64,000 bases of DNA from Thiobacillus thioparus DSM 505. GTDB lineage: Bacteria; Pseudomonadota; Gammaproteobacteria; Burkholderiales; Thiobacillaceae. The notes under the pieces were generated by a model. The model saw only the letters and a program-made list of their open reading frames with translations, ran no database searches and was not told where the DNA came from. Position numbers and translations under genes: made by a program. Location: positions 1 through 64,000 of the forward strand of contig NZ_KB891331.1 of NCBI RefSeq assembly GCF_000373385.1, in the 5' to 3' direction. This document shows, in pieces, positions 27,505 through 36,537 of the stretch; position 1 is the first letter of the stretch; each line of letters opens with the position of its first letter.

Positions 27505-28056
27505 TCAGTCCGCCGTGTCAGGCAAAGGCAGCCCGCTTTTAAGCAGATCCAGCTTGCCATAGAGCACGCGGATCATGCCTGCCACGCTCTGCCGGCCCGT
27601 ATCCACCACGATGTCGGCCACTTCACGGTATAGCGGGTCACGTTGCTTGAACAGTTCCCGCAGCCTGGCGAGCGGATTATCGGTTTGCAGCAAAGGGCGG
27701 TTGCGGTCGTGCCGCGTACGCTCATACAAATGCTCGGGCATGCCGCGCAAATAAATCACCACTCCGTTTTTCTTCAGATTGTCGCGATTGGCTGCCGACA
27801 GAACCGCACCGCCCCCCGTGGCCAGAACAATACCGGACAAGCCCGTCAGTTCGGCGATCGCCGCTTCTTCGCGCTTGCGGAAACCCGCCTCGCCTTCGAT
27901 CTCGAATATGACCGGAATCTTGACGCCGGTACGCGCCTCGATCTCGTGATCCGAGTCGTAAAAGGGGCATCCATAATGCTTGGCCAGCAACCGCCCCACG
28001 GTGGTCTTGCCGGCCCCCATCAACCCGACGAGGTATAGATTGTCTCGCTTGCTCAT
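27505..28056 (-). CDS. aroK: Shikimate kinase
   Basis: A 183-residue P-loop kinase that phosphorylates shikimate on the chorismate pathway. Walker [10 protein letters not shown] (11-19), DSDHEIE for Mg/shikimate, the FRKREE segment, the GGGAVL loop and RNRPLL lid arginines are present. In many proteobacteria aroK lies after pilQ and is followed by aroB. Here pilQ precedes it (with a terminator in between), but aroB is replaced by the beta-helix and VanZ genes. Confidence 0.96.
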   Translation of the reverse strand: MSKRDNLYLVGLMGAGKTTVGRLLAKHYGCPFYDSDHEIEARTGVKIPVIFEIEGEAGFRKREEAAIAELTGLSGIVLATGGGAVLSAANRDNLKKNGVVIYLRGMPEHLYERTRHDRNRPLLQTDNPLARLRELFKQRDPLYREVADIVVDTGRQSVAGMIRVLYGKLDLLKSGLPLPDTAD

Positions 28057-28126
28057 GGCGCCATTCTAATGGAGCACAGCCCAATGGACAGCAGTGCAAG
28101 GGTGAGCGCATGAGAGAAAACCGGAC

Positions 28127-28156
28127 GAAAAAAGCGCGGGGCATGCCCCGCGCTTT
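28127..28156 (-). terminator. Rho-independent terminator after pilQ
   Basis: A 26-base perfect palindrome (28131-28156, AAAGCGCGGGGCA and its complement) with an A-run at 28128-28133 that reads as the T-run on the minus strand. It separates the pil operon from aroK. Confidence 0.9.
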
Positions 28157-28171
28157 GAGGATCAACCGAAA

Positions 28172-30355
28172 TCAGCGTATCGACAGACGATCGTCGAGGA
28201 TACGCGGCGTAAGGAAAATAATCAGTTCGGTCTTGCTATTCTGCTTGTTCGTAGTCTTGAACAGATTGCCAAATATCGGTACGTCGCCCAGCAGCGGCAC
28301 CTTTTTCACGCTCGTGCTCTCGTCGCCGTCGAAGATGCCGCCCAGAACCAAGGTCTCGCCGTTGTTCACGCGCACCTGAGTCTTAATCCGCTTCGTGTTG
28401 ATCGCAGGGTTTCCCTGCACGGACAAAAGGTCGTTCACCGCATCCTTCTGCACCTCGACAGTGAGGATAATCGAGTCGTTGTTGAGAATCTGCGGATCGA
28501 CCAGCAGGCACAGGAAGGCATCCTTGAACGTTACCGTGGCAGGTGAGCCTAGCGAAGCAGGGGTGATGTACGGAATCTGCGTACCGTTGAGAATTACCGC
28601 CGGCTTCTGGTTCGACGTCACCACGCGCGGGTTAGAAATGATCTTGCCGCGGCTGTCGGCTTCCAACGCACGCAACTCCAGGCTCAGCAGGTTGCCATTG
28701 GCGAGGTTCAACAGGGACAGCGACAAATCGGCCGCACCTGTTGCGGTTGGCAGATCCTGCCCGCTGCCAATCCCCTCAAGCTGCTGCTTGTCGCCAAAAA
28801 CATTTCCGACCTTGTTAACCTGCGTGAAGCCCAAACGCGCACCCAGGTCACGGCTCCAGCCATCGGTTGCCACCACGACCCGCGCCTCGATCATGACCTG
28901 GCGGGCCGGCACATCCAGACGCGCGAGCAGTTCGCGAACCTCCTGAATCTTGCGCGCCGTATCGGTGATGATGAGCGTATTGGTCTTCAGTTCGTAGGTC
29001 GCACGGCCACGCTTGGTAAGTATCTTCTGGTCGCTCCCTCCGGTGCCTTGCTGCGAGGCTTGTGCCGCCGCGCTGGTCAGACCTTGTGCCTGAGCCGAGC
29101 AGTTCACAGAGTTGTTGCTTCCAGCAGACCCGGACGAAGTTCCGGACGCACCGTACAGCATCGATTTCGCCTCATCCGCCCGCATGTAGTTGAGCTGGAT
29201 ATATTCGGTGGTCAGGGGCTCCAGGTCTTCAACCGCGTTCTTGGACTCGAACTCCAGTTTCTCTTTGGTCATCAGCTCGTCTTTGGGCGCGATCCAGATC
29301 ACGTTGCCGTTCTGGCGCTTGTCCAATCCCTTGGTCTGCAGGATGAGGTCGAGCGCCTGATCCCATGGCACATCTTTCAGCCGCAGAGTGAGGTTACCGG
29401 TCACGGTGTCGCTGGCGACGATGTTGAGGCCGGTGAAATCGGCGATGACCTGCAGCACCGAGCGCACTTCGACGTTCTGGAAGTTGAGCGAAAGTTTCTC
29501 GCCAGTGTATTTCACCTTGCCGTCAGCCGTTTTCTTCTGGGCGTCGTCGCTCTGTTTGACTTCGACGATAAAGCTGTTGTCGGTCTGGTAGGCGGAATAT
29601 TCCCAGCCGCCCTTGGGCTGGATCACCATGCGCGTGTTGTCGCCCAGGGTATAGGTTTCCACGACCTGCACTGGCGTACCGAAATCCGCCACATCCAGGC
29701 GACGTTGCAAGGCCTTGGGCAGGTCGGTGCCGATGAAGTCGACGACGACGCCGTTGGCCTGCTGGCGGATGTTGATCCCTGCCTGTGCATCGGACAGGGT
29801 GGTCACGATACGCGCCTCGCCTGCCGCGCCGCGTCGGAAATCGACATCACGAATCGTGTGGCGCGCGCCGTCGGCCGCCGCCTCGGCAAAACGCGGGCTG
29901 ACATTCACGGGCGCAGCGCTGGCCCCGACATCGCCCAGGGCAATCAGCAGGGATTTGCCGTCCACGCTGGCTTCATACTCAACCGATTTGTTCAGGTTGA
30001 GCACCAGACGGGTTCGGGTCCCGGCTTGCACTACATTCACGCTCGACAACGGGCCGAGGTTGGCTTCGACGGTGTTGCGACCAAGCGCATTCCCCGTGTC
30101 GGGCAGGTCGAGCGCGATGCGCGGCGGATTGCCGACCGTAAAGCCGGCCGGTGTGGCTACGAGCGCCTTCTTGAGATTGACGCGTACCACAATCTTGCCG
30201 CCAGGCAAGGTCGTGGTTTCAACGCTTTGCACAGCATTGCCCGTGGGCGGCGCGTCGGCGGCGCGCACCGCGAACGGCAGCACCAAACCTGTGAATAGGA
30301 TGAGCCCGAACAGGTGGCGGGTCATTTTCTGGGCAATTTTCGGCAATGCATTCAT
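28172..30355 (-). CDS. pilQ: PilQ, type IV pilus secretin
   Basis: A 727-residue outer-membrane secretin through which the pilus fibre leaves the cell. Signal peptide at the N-terminus (up to about VRAADAP); two AMIN-type domains that bind peptidoglycan (about 45-270); the secretin N0/N1 region with LSLNFQNVEVRSVLQVIADFT-type sequence near 295; a Ser/Gly/Asn-rich insert near 405-440; and the C-terminal secretin domain with VPLLGDVPIFGNLF and TELIIFLTPRIL. Last gene of pilMNOPQ. Confidence 0.96.
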   Translation of the reverse strand: MNALPKIAQKMTRHLFGLILFTGLVLPFAVRAADAPPTGNAVQSVETTTLPGGKIVVRVNLKKALVATPAGFTVGNPPRIALDLPDTGNALGRNTVEANLGPLSSVNVVQAGTRTRLVLNLNKSVEYEASVDGKSLLIALGDVGASAAPVNVSPRFAEAAADGARHTIRDVDFRRGAAGEARIVTTLSDAQAGINIRQQANGVVVDFIGTDLPKALQRRLDVADFGTPVQVVETYTLGDNTRMVIQPKGGWEYSAYQTDNSFIVEVKQSDDAQKKTADGKVKYTGEKLSLNFQNVEVRSVLQVIADFTGLNIVASDTVTGNLTLRLKDVPWDQALDLILQTKGLDKRQNGNVIWIAPKDELMTKEKLEFESKNAVEDLEPLTTEYIQLNYMRADEAKSMLYGASGTSSGSAGSNNSVNCSAQAQGLTSAAAQASQQGTGGSDQKILTKRGRATYELKTNTLIITDTARKIQEVRELLARLDVPARQVMIEARVVVATDGWSRDLGARLGFTQVNKVGNVFGDKQQLEGIGSGQDLPTATGAADLSLSLLNLANGNLLSLELRALEADSRGKIISNPRVVTSNQKPAVILNGTQIPYITPASLGSPATVTFKDAFLCLLVDPQILNNDSIILTVEVQKDAVNDLLSVQGNPAINTKRIKTQVRVNNGETLVLGGIFDGDESTSVKKVPLLGDVPIFGNLFKTTNKQNSKTELIIFLTPRILDDRLSIR

Positions 30356-30385
30356 GTCAGCCTCTTTGAAATTCAGTACTACAAA

Positions 30386-30883
30386 TCATTCCTGCAAATT
30401 CAGGGTGCTGGTACGCTCTGACCAATCCCCGGCGCTATCCTGGACAATTTCACGCAGCGTCACTTCGCTATCGCTGATCTGCGTCACGAGGCCGAAATTC
30501 TGACCCATGTAATTGCCCTTCTTGATGTGGTAAATCGCATTGTCCGGTGTCTTGATCACCGCCTGGTTTACTCCGTTCTGTGACAACACGCCCACCATTT
30601 TCAGCGTCTCAAGCGAGAATGCTTCCAGGGGTTCTTTCGGGCGGGTGAGATCGGGCTGCATCCCGCCGCCGCCGCCGGTAGAGAGCTTTCTCGGCTTGAA
30701 GGGATCCGGCAAGTCGAAGGCTGCATAACTGAACGGCTCGTATGCCTTCACCTCAGGCAGCGGATCGATTTTCCCTTGCATGTCCTTGCCGGTTTCGGCG
30801 ACGAATCGGTGCAGGTCGTCCATGTCGCCGCTGCCGCAGCCGCTCAAACCGGTGATTATCAATACGATGGCCAGGCGCTTCAT
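30386..30883 (-). CDS. pilP: PilP, type IV pilus inner-membrane lipoprotein
   Basis: A 165-residue lipoprotein. Lipobox LSGC at the end of the signal peptide (MKRLAIVLIITGLSGCGS). The C-terminal domain (from about 80) has LETLKMVGVLSQNG and IYHIKKGNYMGQNFGLV, the PilP fold that links PilNO to PilQ. The start overlaps the pilO stop (ATGA). Confidence 0.94.
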   Translation of the reverse strand: MKRLAIVLIITGLSGCGSGDMDDLHRFVAETGKDMQGKIDPLPEVKAYEPFSYAAFDLPDPFKPRKLSTGGGGGMQPDLTRPKEPLEAFSLETLKMVGVLSQNGVNQAVIKTPDNAIYHIKKGNYMGQNFGLVTQISDSEVTLREIVQDSAGDWSERTSTLNLQE

Positions 30884-31500
30884 TTCTTTTGCTCCTTGGC
30901 TTTTTGTTTCCGGGCGATGACCTCGTCGTCGTCCAGGTAACGGTAGGTCTTGACGATGGCGTCCATATTCAGCACGCCATCCTTGGCGGGCTCCATGGAA
31001 ATATCCTGCAGGGTCACGATGCGCGGGAGCTTGGAAACGTCGCTGACGAAGGCGGCAATGTCATGGTAGCCGCCGGTCACTTTGACCTGGATGGGCGTTT
31101 CAGCATAGAACTCGGATACGGTCTCGGCTTGGGGCTTAAATAAATCGAACTGCAAGCCGCGCCCCAGGCCTGCCTGGTTGACGTCCGTGATCAGCGCATC
31201 CATTTCCTGCTTGTTCGGCAATTGTTTCAACAACGCGCCGAACGCCTGCTCAATGTCGGCCAGCTGCTTTTTGTATGCCTCCAGATTGATGGCCTGATTC
31301 TTCTTGGTGGTGAACACGCTGCGCAGCTCGGTTTCCTTCTGCTTCGCGGTATCGAGCGTTTCCATTCCGCCGCGCCAGTCGAACCACCAGCCTGCCAGCA
31401 CGATCGCCACACACAGGAATGCCAGCGCAACGAGCTTGGTCGGCAGTGGCCAGTCGGCCAGCGTCTTCAGATCGAGTTTATTGAGTTCGTCCAGGGTCAT
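30880..31500 (-). CDS. pilO: PilO, type IV pilus alignment subcomplex protein
   Basis: A 206-residue bitopic protein: cytoplasmic N-terminus LDELNKLDLKTLADWP, one membrane helix (about 22-40), a coiled coil, then a periplasmic ferredoxin-like domain with VKVTGGYHDIAAFVSDVSKLPRIV split here as seen. PilO pairs with PilN under the inner membrane and contacts PilP. Coupled by four-base overlaps to pilN and pilP. Confidence 0.94.
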   Translation of the reverse strand: MTLDELNKLDLKTLADWPLPTKLVALAFLCVAIVLAGWWFDWRGGMETLDTAKQKETELRSVFTTKKNQAINLEAYKKQLADIEQAFGALLKQLPNKQEMDALITDVNQAGLGRGLQFDLFKPQAETVSEFYAETPIQVKVTGGYHDIAAFVSDVSKLPRIVTLQDISMEPAKDGVLNMDAIVKTYRYLDDDEVIARKQKAKEQKK

Positions 31501-32075
31501 GCCTTGCCCCCCTTGTCATTCGCGCTGTCCGGCTGCTGATGCGTCTGCTTGACGGTCAGCACGAACTCGTTGGCGCGCAGATTGTTCACGGTGGCGGCCT
31601 TGATTTCGACCAGCGTGGCCGATTCGAACCAGGGTGAACCGTCGAGATTCCGCATCAACGTGGAAACGCGCGCACTCGACTGGGTATAGCCGCTGATCGT
31701 GACGATATCGCCCGCCTGTTTGAAGGACTTGAGATAGAGTCCGTCCGGAAGCAGACGGATCATCTGGTCGAACAAATGGACGACTTCGGTACGGTTGGAC
31801 TGCAAGGTCTCGACGACCTGTTTGCGTGCCAGCAGTGCCTGCGTCTGTTCGCGGATTTTCTTGATTTCGCCGATCTGGCCGTCGAGCTTGGCGATTTCCT
31901 GTTCCAGATAAGCATTGCGGGCTTCCTGGTTGGACTCCCGCGCGGCGATCACGCTATGTCCCAGAACGACAACCAGAACACCCGTCGCAACGGCAATTCC
32001 AAGCAGGATATTGAACTGGCGTCGCCGGGCGGCGCGCGCAAGTTCGCGGTGGGGGAGGAGGTTAATGCGGATCAT
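31497..32075 (-). CDS. pilN: PilN, type IV pilus alignment subcomplex protein
   Basis: A 192-residue bitopic protein. The cytoplasmic N-terminus INLLPHRE is the conserved peptide that docks into PilM. A membrane helix follows (about 23-43), then a coiled coil and a periplasmic domain similar to PilO. It overlaps pilM and pilO by four bases each. Confidence 0.95.
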   Translation of the reverse strand: MIRINLLPHRELARAARRRQFNILLGIAVATGVLVVVLGHSVIAARESNQEARNAYLEQEIAKLDGQIGEIKKIREQTQALLARKQVVETLQSNRTEVVHLFDQMIRLLPDGLYLKSFKQAGDIVTISGYTQSSARVSTLMRNLDGSPWFESATLVEIKAATVNNLRANEFVLTVKQTHQQPDSANDKGGKA

Positions 32076-33160
32076 TGTGGGTCAAACCTCCGCATGGCGA
32101 GGCCGCAAGCGACGAACAGGGAAGGCGCATCAGCGGTCAATGCCTGGGGCCGGATTTTGGAGCCGACGGCCATGTTGGCAAACGGGTTGACCACCATCGT
32201 CGGCGTGCCCGTGCGCTGGGCGACCACTTCGTCGATACCGGGAATCATGGCGCCGCCGCCGGCCAGCAGGATCTGGTCGACCTTGCGATATTGGGTCGAG
32301 GTCGTGAAGAGTTGCAGGGCACGGCCGATTTCCATGGCCAGGGTTTCGCTGTAGGGCTGCAGCACTTCCATGTCATAGCTCTCGGGCAGCGTGCCCTTGC
32401 GCTTTGCATTTTCGGCCTCTTCGCTGGTCATGCCGTAACGGCGCGAGATCTCGTTGTTGAGCTGATTGCCGCCGAAACCGTGTTCGCGCAGATAGACCGA
32501 CTCATTGTCGTTGAGGATGTTGATGTGCATGTTCTGTGCACCCACGTCGATGATCGCCACGGTCTGCCCGGCACCGCTATTGGGTAGCAACTGGGCGATC
32601 TGTTCGTAGGCGGTCTGCGTGGCATACGATTCGACGTCCATGATCAGCGCCTTCAGACCGGCCGCCTCGACGGCCGCCACGCGATCCTCGACTTTTTCCT
32701 TGCGCGCCGCGGCAAGCAGAATCTGCACGTCGTCCGGGCTGCTGGGCGACAGGCCGAGCACCTGGAAATCCAGATTCACCTCATCGAGCGAGAAGGGAAT
32801 GACCTGATTGGCCTCAGCTTCCACCTGATTCTCCAGGTCGATCCCCTTGAGACTGGCCGGGGCCAGGATCTTCTTGGTGATGACGGCCGACGACGGCAAC
32901 GCCAGGGCCACATTCTTGATCCGTGTTCCCAGATCCTTCCAGGCGGTCCGCAAAGCATCGGCCACTTGATCGAGATTGGCGATATTGCCGTCTGTCACGG
33001 CATCCTTTGGTAAGGGCTCGATGACATAGCGTTCCACCCGCAGCATGCCTTTTCCTGCGTCGGACAACTCCACCAGCTTGACCGCAGTCGTACTGATGTC
33101 GAGCCCCAGGATGGGCAGACCCTTGGCAGACAGCCAGTCCAGATTGATATTCAGGTGCAA
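32072..33160 (-). CDS. pilM: PilM, cytoplasmic actin-like pilus assembly protein
   Basis: A 362-residue actin-fold ATP-binding protein that recruits PilN at the inner face of the membrane. Phosphate-binding loops are GLDISTTAVKLVEL near the N-terminus and AIIDVGAQNMHINIL in the middle; a third, LLAGGGAMIPGIDEVV, lies near the C-terminus. First gene of pilMNOPQ; the promoter must lie in the 353-base gap shared with divergent mrcA. Confidence 0.96.
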   Translation of the reverse strand: MHLNINLDWLSAKGLPILGLDISTTAVKLVELSDAGKGMLRVERYVIEPLPKDAVTDGNIANLDQVADALRTAWKDLGTRIKNVALALPSSAVITKKILAPASLKGIDLENQVEAEANQVIPFSLDEVNLDFQVLGLSPSSPDDVQILLAAARKEKVEDRVAAVEAAGLKALIMDVESYATQTAYEQIAQLLPNSGAGQTVAIIDVGAQNMHINILNDNESVYLREHGFGGNQLNNEISRRYGMTSEEAENAKRKGTLPESYDMEVLQPYSETLAMEIGRALQLFTTSTQYRKVDQILLAGGGAMIPGIDEVVAQRTGTPTMVVNPFANMAVGSKIRPQALTADAPSLFVACGLAMRRFDPQ

Positions 33161-33513
33161 GAGTTTTCCTTTACACTTCTGTGGGTTGGCGCTTTTTCTT
33201 ATTATTGTTTTTAGATGCTAGCAACAACACACGGTTTTTAACAGTTTTTTTCTTGCGACAACATTAGAGTTGAACATATGTGTCCAATTTCCAACACCAC
33301 TAACGCCTATAATCGTCGGAAACTTTAGGCATCACTTGGCAGATTCGAGCAACACCGCCGGAGCATGGGGGTACCCAAGTACACTAGCGCGGCACGTGAC
33401 GAATCCAAGCGCATAAGAAACAGCGGGTTATCGAGACGGACCCGCCGCCCATCCTTGGGCTCGATATTTGGTACGGTTTTCCAAATGCATGGCGTCTCCA
33501 AAGAAGGAACCGG
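33161..33513. promoter_or_regulatory. Divergent regulatory region between pilM and mrcA
   Basis: A 353-base gene-free stretch, AT-rich from 33170 to 33320. A perfect -10 hexamer TATAAT at 33308-33313 points to mrcA, but its -35 region is poor. A TTGCGA at about 33253 and TTGAAC at about 33273 offer further weak elements. A TTGGCAG..GAGC stretch near 33339 looks like a sigma-54 core but has GG and GC only 11 bases apart, so it is not accepted. The part after 33380 has no recognisable gene. Confidence 0.45.
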
Positions 33514-35892
33514 ATGTTTTCTAAATGGTGGCATTACGCACTGGCATTGATTGTCAGCCTCGGCGTCGTTGGCACAGCCCTGGCCGGATTGGCTGCAGCC
33601 CTGATTTATCCGAATCTGCCGCCGCTCGAAGCACTGACAGACTACAAACCCAAGCTGCCATTGCGCGTCTACACGGCTGACGGCGCCCTGATCGGCGAAT
33701 TCGGTGAAGAACGTCGGGCTTTTATCGCCATCGACAAAGTTCCGATCTATATGAAGCAGGCGATCATCGCCGCTGAAGACGAGCGCTTCTATGAGCATGG
33801 CGGGGTGGATACTCTGGGCGTGCTGCGCGCTGCGGTTTCGAACCTGGTATCCGGCGGCGCCAAGGAAGGCGCCTCGACCATCACCATGCAGGTGGCACGC
33901 AACTTCTTCCTGTCGAACGAGAAAACGCTCACCCGCAAGCTGTCCGAAGCCATGCTGGCGATGAAGATCGAGCACAGCCTGTCGAAGGACAAGATCCTTG
34001 AGTTGTACCTCAACCAGATTTATCTCGGCCAGCGCGCTTACGGTTTCGAAGCTGCAGCACGTACGTACTTCGGCAAGCCGATGCGCGAATTGTCGCTGGC
34101 GGAATTCGCCATGCTTGCAGGCTTGCCGAAAGCACCGTCACGTTACAATCCCGTGGTCAACTTCCCGCGCGCCAAGGCACGTCAGGAATATGTGCTGGGG
34201 CGGATGCGTGCACTCAAATTCATTGACCAGCCGACCTGGCAAGCCGCAGTCAAACAGAAACTGGTCATCCGCCAGGCGCGCCAGCAAACGGATGTTTCGG
34301 CCGACTACGTCGCCGAAATGGTACGCCAGGCCCTGTTCGAGAAATACGGCGAATCCATCTACAGCTCAGGCTACAAGGCCGTCACCACGCTGCGCCGCGC
34401 CCAACAGGCCGCGGCCGACCTCGCGGTATGGCAAGGCATAGCCGACTATGACCAGCGCCACGGCTATCGCGGTCCGGAGAAGGAAATCAGCTTGCCCGCC
34501 GATAAGGCCGAGCGCGAAACGGCCATCGCCAGCGCACTGGAAGATCTCGCGCCGGTCAACGACATGCAACCTGCCGTGGTCGTCGGCGTCACCCCCAAAC
34601 TGATCCGCGCCCGACTGGAAAACGACACAGTGGTCGATATTTCAGGTGCCTCACTCAAATGGGTGGCCAACTGGATGGCAGAAAAGAAAGGTCGGCAGCT
34701 CGCCCCCGGGGCGATCGTACGCGTGCAGGCGACGGGCAAACCGCAGCAATGGCGGCTCGCGCAGCTTCCCGAAGTGGAAGCCGCGCTGGTGGCCCTGAAC
34801 CCGAATGACGGCGCCATCACCGCCTTGGTCGGCGGTTTCGATTTTCACCGCAACAAATTCAATCGCGTGACGCAGGCCTGGCGACAGCCGGGATCGAGCT
34901 TCAAGCCGTTCATCTACTCGGCCGCGCTGGAAAAAGGCTATACCCCGGCCACCATGATCGACAACATGCCGTTGACACTCAGCGCCGAAGAGGCCGGCGG
35001 CACTGCATGGGAGCCACAGAATTACGACGGCGACACCAGCGGCCCAGTGCGCATGCGCACGGCGCTGACCAAATCGCTCAACCTGGTGTCGGTGCGCATC
35101 CTGCAAGGCATCGGTCCGAACTACGCGCGTGACTACATCCGGCGCTTCGGTTTCGATCCCGCCCGCCATCCGCCTTACCTCACCATGGCGCTCGGTGCCG
35201 GCAGCGTCACCCCGCTCCAGCTGGCCGCAGCCTACGGCGTCTTCGCCAATGGCGGTTTCAGCGTCAAGCCCTATCTGATCGACAAGGTCTACGACAAGGA
35301 CGGCCGGCTGCTGATGGAAGCCAAGCCGCAAACGGTGGGGTCGAATGCACCCCGCGTGATCGATCCGCGCAATGCCTGGCTGATGACGAGCATGATGCAG
35401 GACGTGGTGCGCTATGGGACAGGTGCACGCGCAGGCCAGCTTGGACGCAGTGACATCGCCGGCAAGACCGGCACGACCAACGATGCACGCGACACCTGGT
35501 TCGCCGGTTACACGCCTGGCCTGGTGGCTATCGCCTGGATGGGATACGACCAACCGCGCTCCCTCGGCCGGCACGAAACCGGCGCGCAATCCGCGCTCCC
35601 GATCTGGATGGGATTCATGGGCCCGGCGCTGAAAAACATGCCGCAGCAAGGCTGGACCATGCCCAGCGGCATCATCAGCGTGAATATCGATCCGAACACC
35701 GGCACGCGTCTGCCCGATACCCTGATAGGCGAATTCCTGGGGCATGTCCTCGGCACAACACCAGGCGGGATGGTCGAACATTTCTACCAGGAATTCCCGC
35801 CGCCCGACGCGCCGCCTGCCGGATGGAGCACGGGCACCGAGACGCCAGTGGAGCCCGCCACACCCATGTACGGAACCGGAACGCCACCATGA
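33514..35892 (+). CDS. mrcA: Penicillin-binding protein 1A (bifunctional glycosyltransferase/transpeptidase)
   Basis: A 792-residue class A PBP that polymerises and cross-links peptidoglycan. Signal anchor (about 8-30); glycosyltransferase domain with the catalytic EDERFYEHGGVD (about 88) and TITMQVARNFFL; an OB-like insert; transpeptidase domain with the serine motif SSFK (about 459), SLN (about 527) and KTGTT (about 650). A proline-rich tail ends the protein. Divergent from pilMNOPQ, the usual position of ponA in proteobacteria. Its stop overlaps the next start (ATGA). Confidence 0.96.
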   Translation: MFSKWWHYALALIVSLGVVGTALAGLAAALIYPNLPPLEALTDYKPKLPLRVYTADGALIGEFGEERRAFIAIDKVPIYMKQAIIAAEDERFYEHGGVDTLGVLRAAVSNLVSGGAKEGASTITMQVARNFFLSNEKTLTRKLSEAMLAMKIEHSLSKDKILELYLNQIYLGQRAYGFEAAARTYFGKPMRELSLAEFAMLAGLPKAPSRYNPVVNFPRAKARQEYVLGRMRALKFIDQPTWQAAVKQKLVIRQARQQTDVSADYVAEMVRQALFEKYGESIYSSGYKAVTTLRRAQQAAADLAVWQGIADYDQRHGYRGPEKEISLPADKAERETAIASALEDLAPVNDMQPAVVVGVTPKLIRARLENDTVVDISGASLKWVANWMAEKKGRQLAPGAIVRVQATGKPQQWRLAQLPEVEAALVALNPNDGAITALVGGFDFHRNKFNRVTQAWRQPGSSFKPFIYSAALEKGYTPATMIDNMPLTLSAEEAGGTAWEPQNYDGDTSGPVRMRTALTKSLNLVSVRILQGIGPNYARDYIRRFGFDPARHPPYLTMALGAGSVTPLQLAAAYGVFANGGFSVKPYLIDKVYDKDGRLLMEAKPQTVGSNAPRVIDPRNAWLMTSMMQDVVRYGTGARAGQLGRSDIAGKTGTTNDARDTWFAGYTPGLVAIAWMGYDQPRSLGRHETGAQSALPIWMGFMGPALKNMPQQGWTMPSGIISVNIDPNTGTRLPDTLIGEFLGHVLGTTPGGMVEHFYQEFPPPDAPPAGWSTGTETPVEPATPMYGTGTPP

Positions 35893-36464
35893 AACATCAG
35901 GATATGCGTCGTCGCATCGCCCATGCAGCGGCACGCATGCTGGCCGAGGACGGCAGCCTCGATTACGGCAGCGCCAAACGCAAGGCAGCGCGTCAGCTTG
36001 GCGCGCCCGACAGCGGCAATCTGCCGGACAACCAGCAAATCGAAGAGGCGCTACGCAGCTACCAGGCCATTTACCAGACCGACGAAACCCGGGCGCAACT
36101 GACACTGCTGCGACAAACCGCGATCGAATACATGGAGCAACTCGTGGATTTCGACCCGCATCTCACCGGATCGGTACTCAATGGGACAGCCGGCCCGCAT
36201 GCCGACATCAACCTGCAACTGTTCACCGACCACCAGAAAGACGTCGAATTTCTGCTGATGCGCCTGCCTGCGGCCTATCAAGCCGGCGAATACAGGACCT
36301 CGGACACCCCGGGGCGAATTTATCCGCGCTTCATGATCGACGACCCGCGCGCCCGGGTCGACTTGGTCGTCTACCCCGCCGCCGAACTGCGCAACATGAA
36401 ACGCCTGCAAGCCGATGGCAGCCCCCGTCGCCTGCGCTTGCCACAGGTCAGGACGCTCATTTGA
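35889..36464 (+). CDS. Nucleotidyltransferase-like protein of unknown role
   Basis: A 191-residue soluble protein. The centre has LTGSVLNGTAGPHADINLQLF, which resembles the GS-x(n)-G..SD-x-D/N-x-x motif of minimal nucleotidyltransferases, with a later acidic DDPRARVDLVVYP that could supply a third metal ligand. The N-terminal part (RRRIAHAAARMLAEDGSLDYGSAKRKAARQL) is a helical basic region. It is translationally coupled to mrcA; homologues near envelope genes are sometimes mislabelled as UDP-N-acetylmuramate ligases. Enzymatic activity is inferred only from the motif. Confidence 0.65.
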   Translation: MKHQDMRRRIAHAAARMLAEDGSLDYGSAKRKAARQLGAPDSGNLPDNQQIEEALRSYQAIYQTDETRAQLTLLRQTAIEYMEQLVDFDPHLTGSVLNGTAGPHADINLQLFTDHQKDVEFLLMRLPAAYQAGEYRTSDTPGRIYPRFMIDDPRARVDLVVYPAAELRNMKRLQADGSPRRLRLPQVRTLI

Positions 36465-36485
36465 TCATTCTCATTGCAGCATGCT

Positions 36486-36502
36486 CTGGCATGGAAGATG
36501 CT
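36486..36502 (+). promoter_or_regulatory. Sigma-54-type promoter of the glycosyltransferase-prsK-prsR genes
   Basis: TGGCAT-N5-ATGCT (36487-36502) has GG at 36488-36489 and GC at 36500-36501, exactly the spacing required for RpoN, and differs from TGGCAC-N5-TTGCT by two bases. Transcription would start near 36513, about 25 bases before the GTG at 36538. Confidence 0.72.
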
Positions 36503-36537
36503 CGCTCACCCTCCATGATTCTTATGAGTGAACGGCT

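Noticed and set aside
33339-33353. Sigma-54-like TTGGCAG..GAGC between pilM and mrcA
   Set aside because: GG and GC are 11 bases apart instead of 12, and neither gene is a usual RpoN target.
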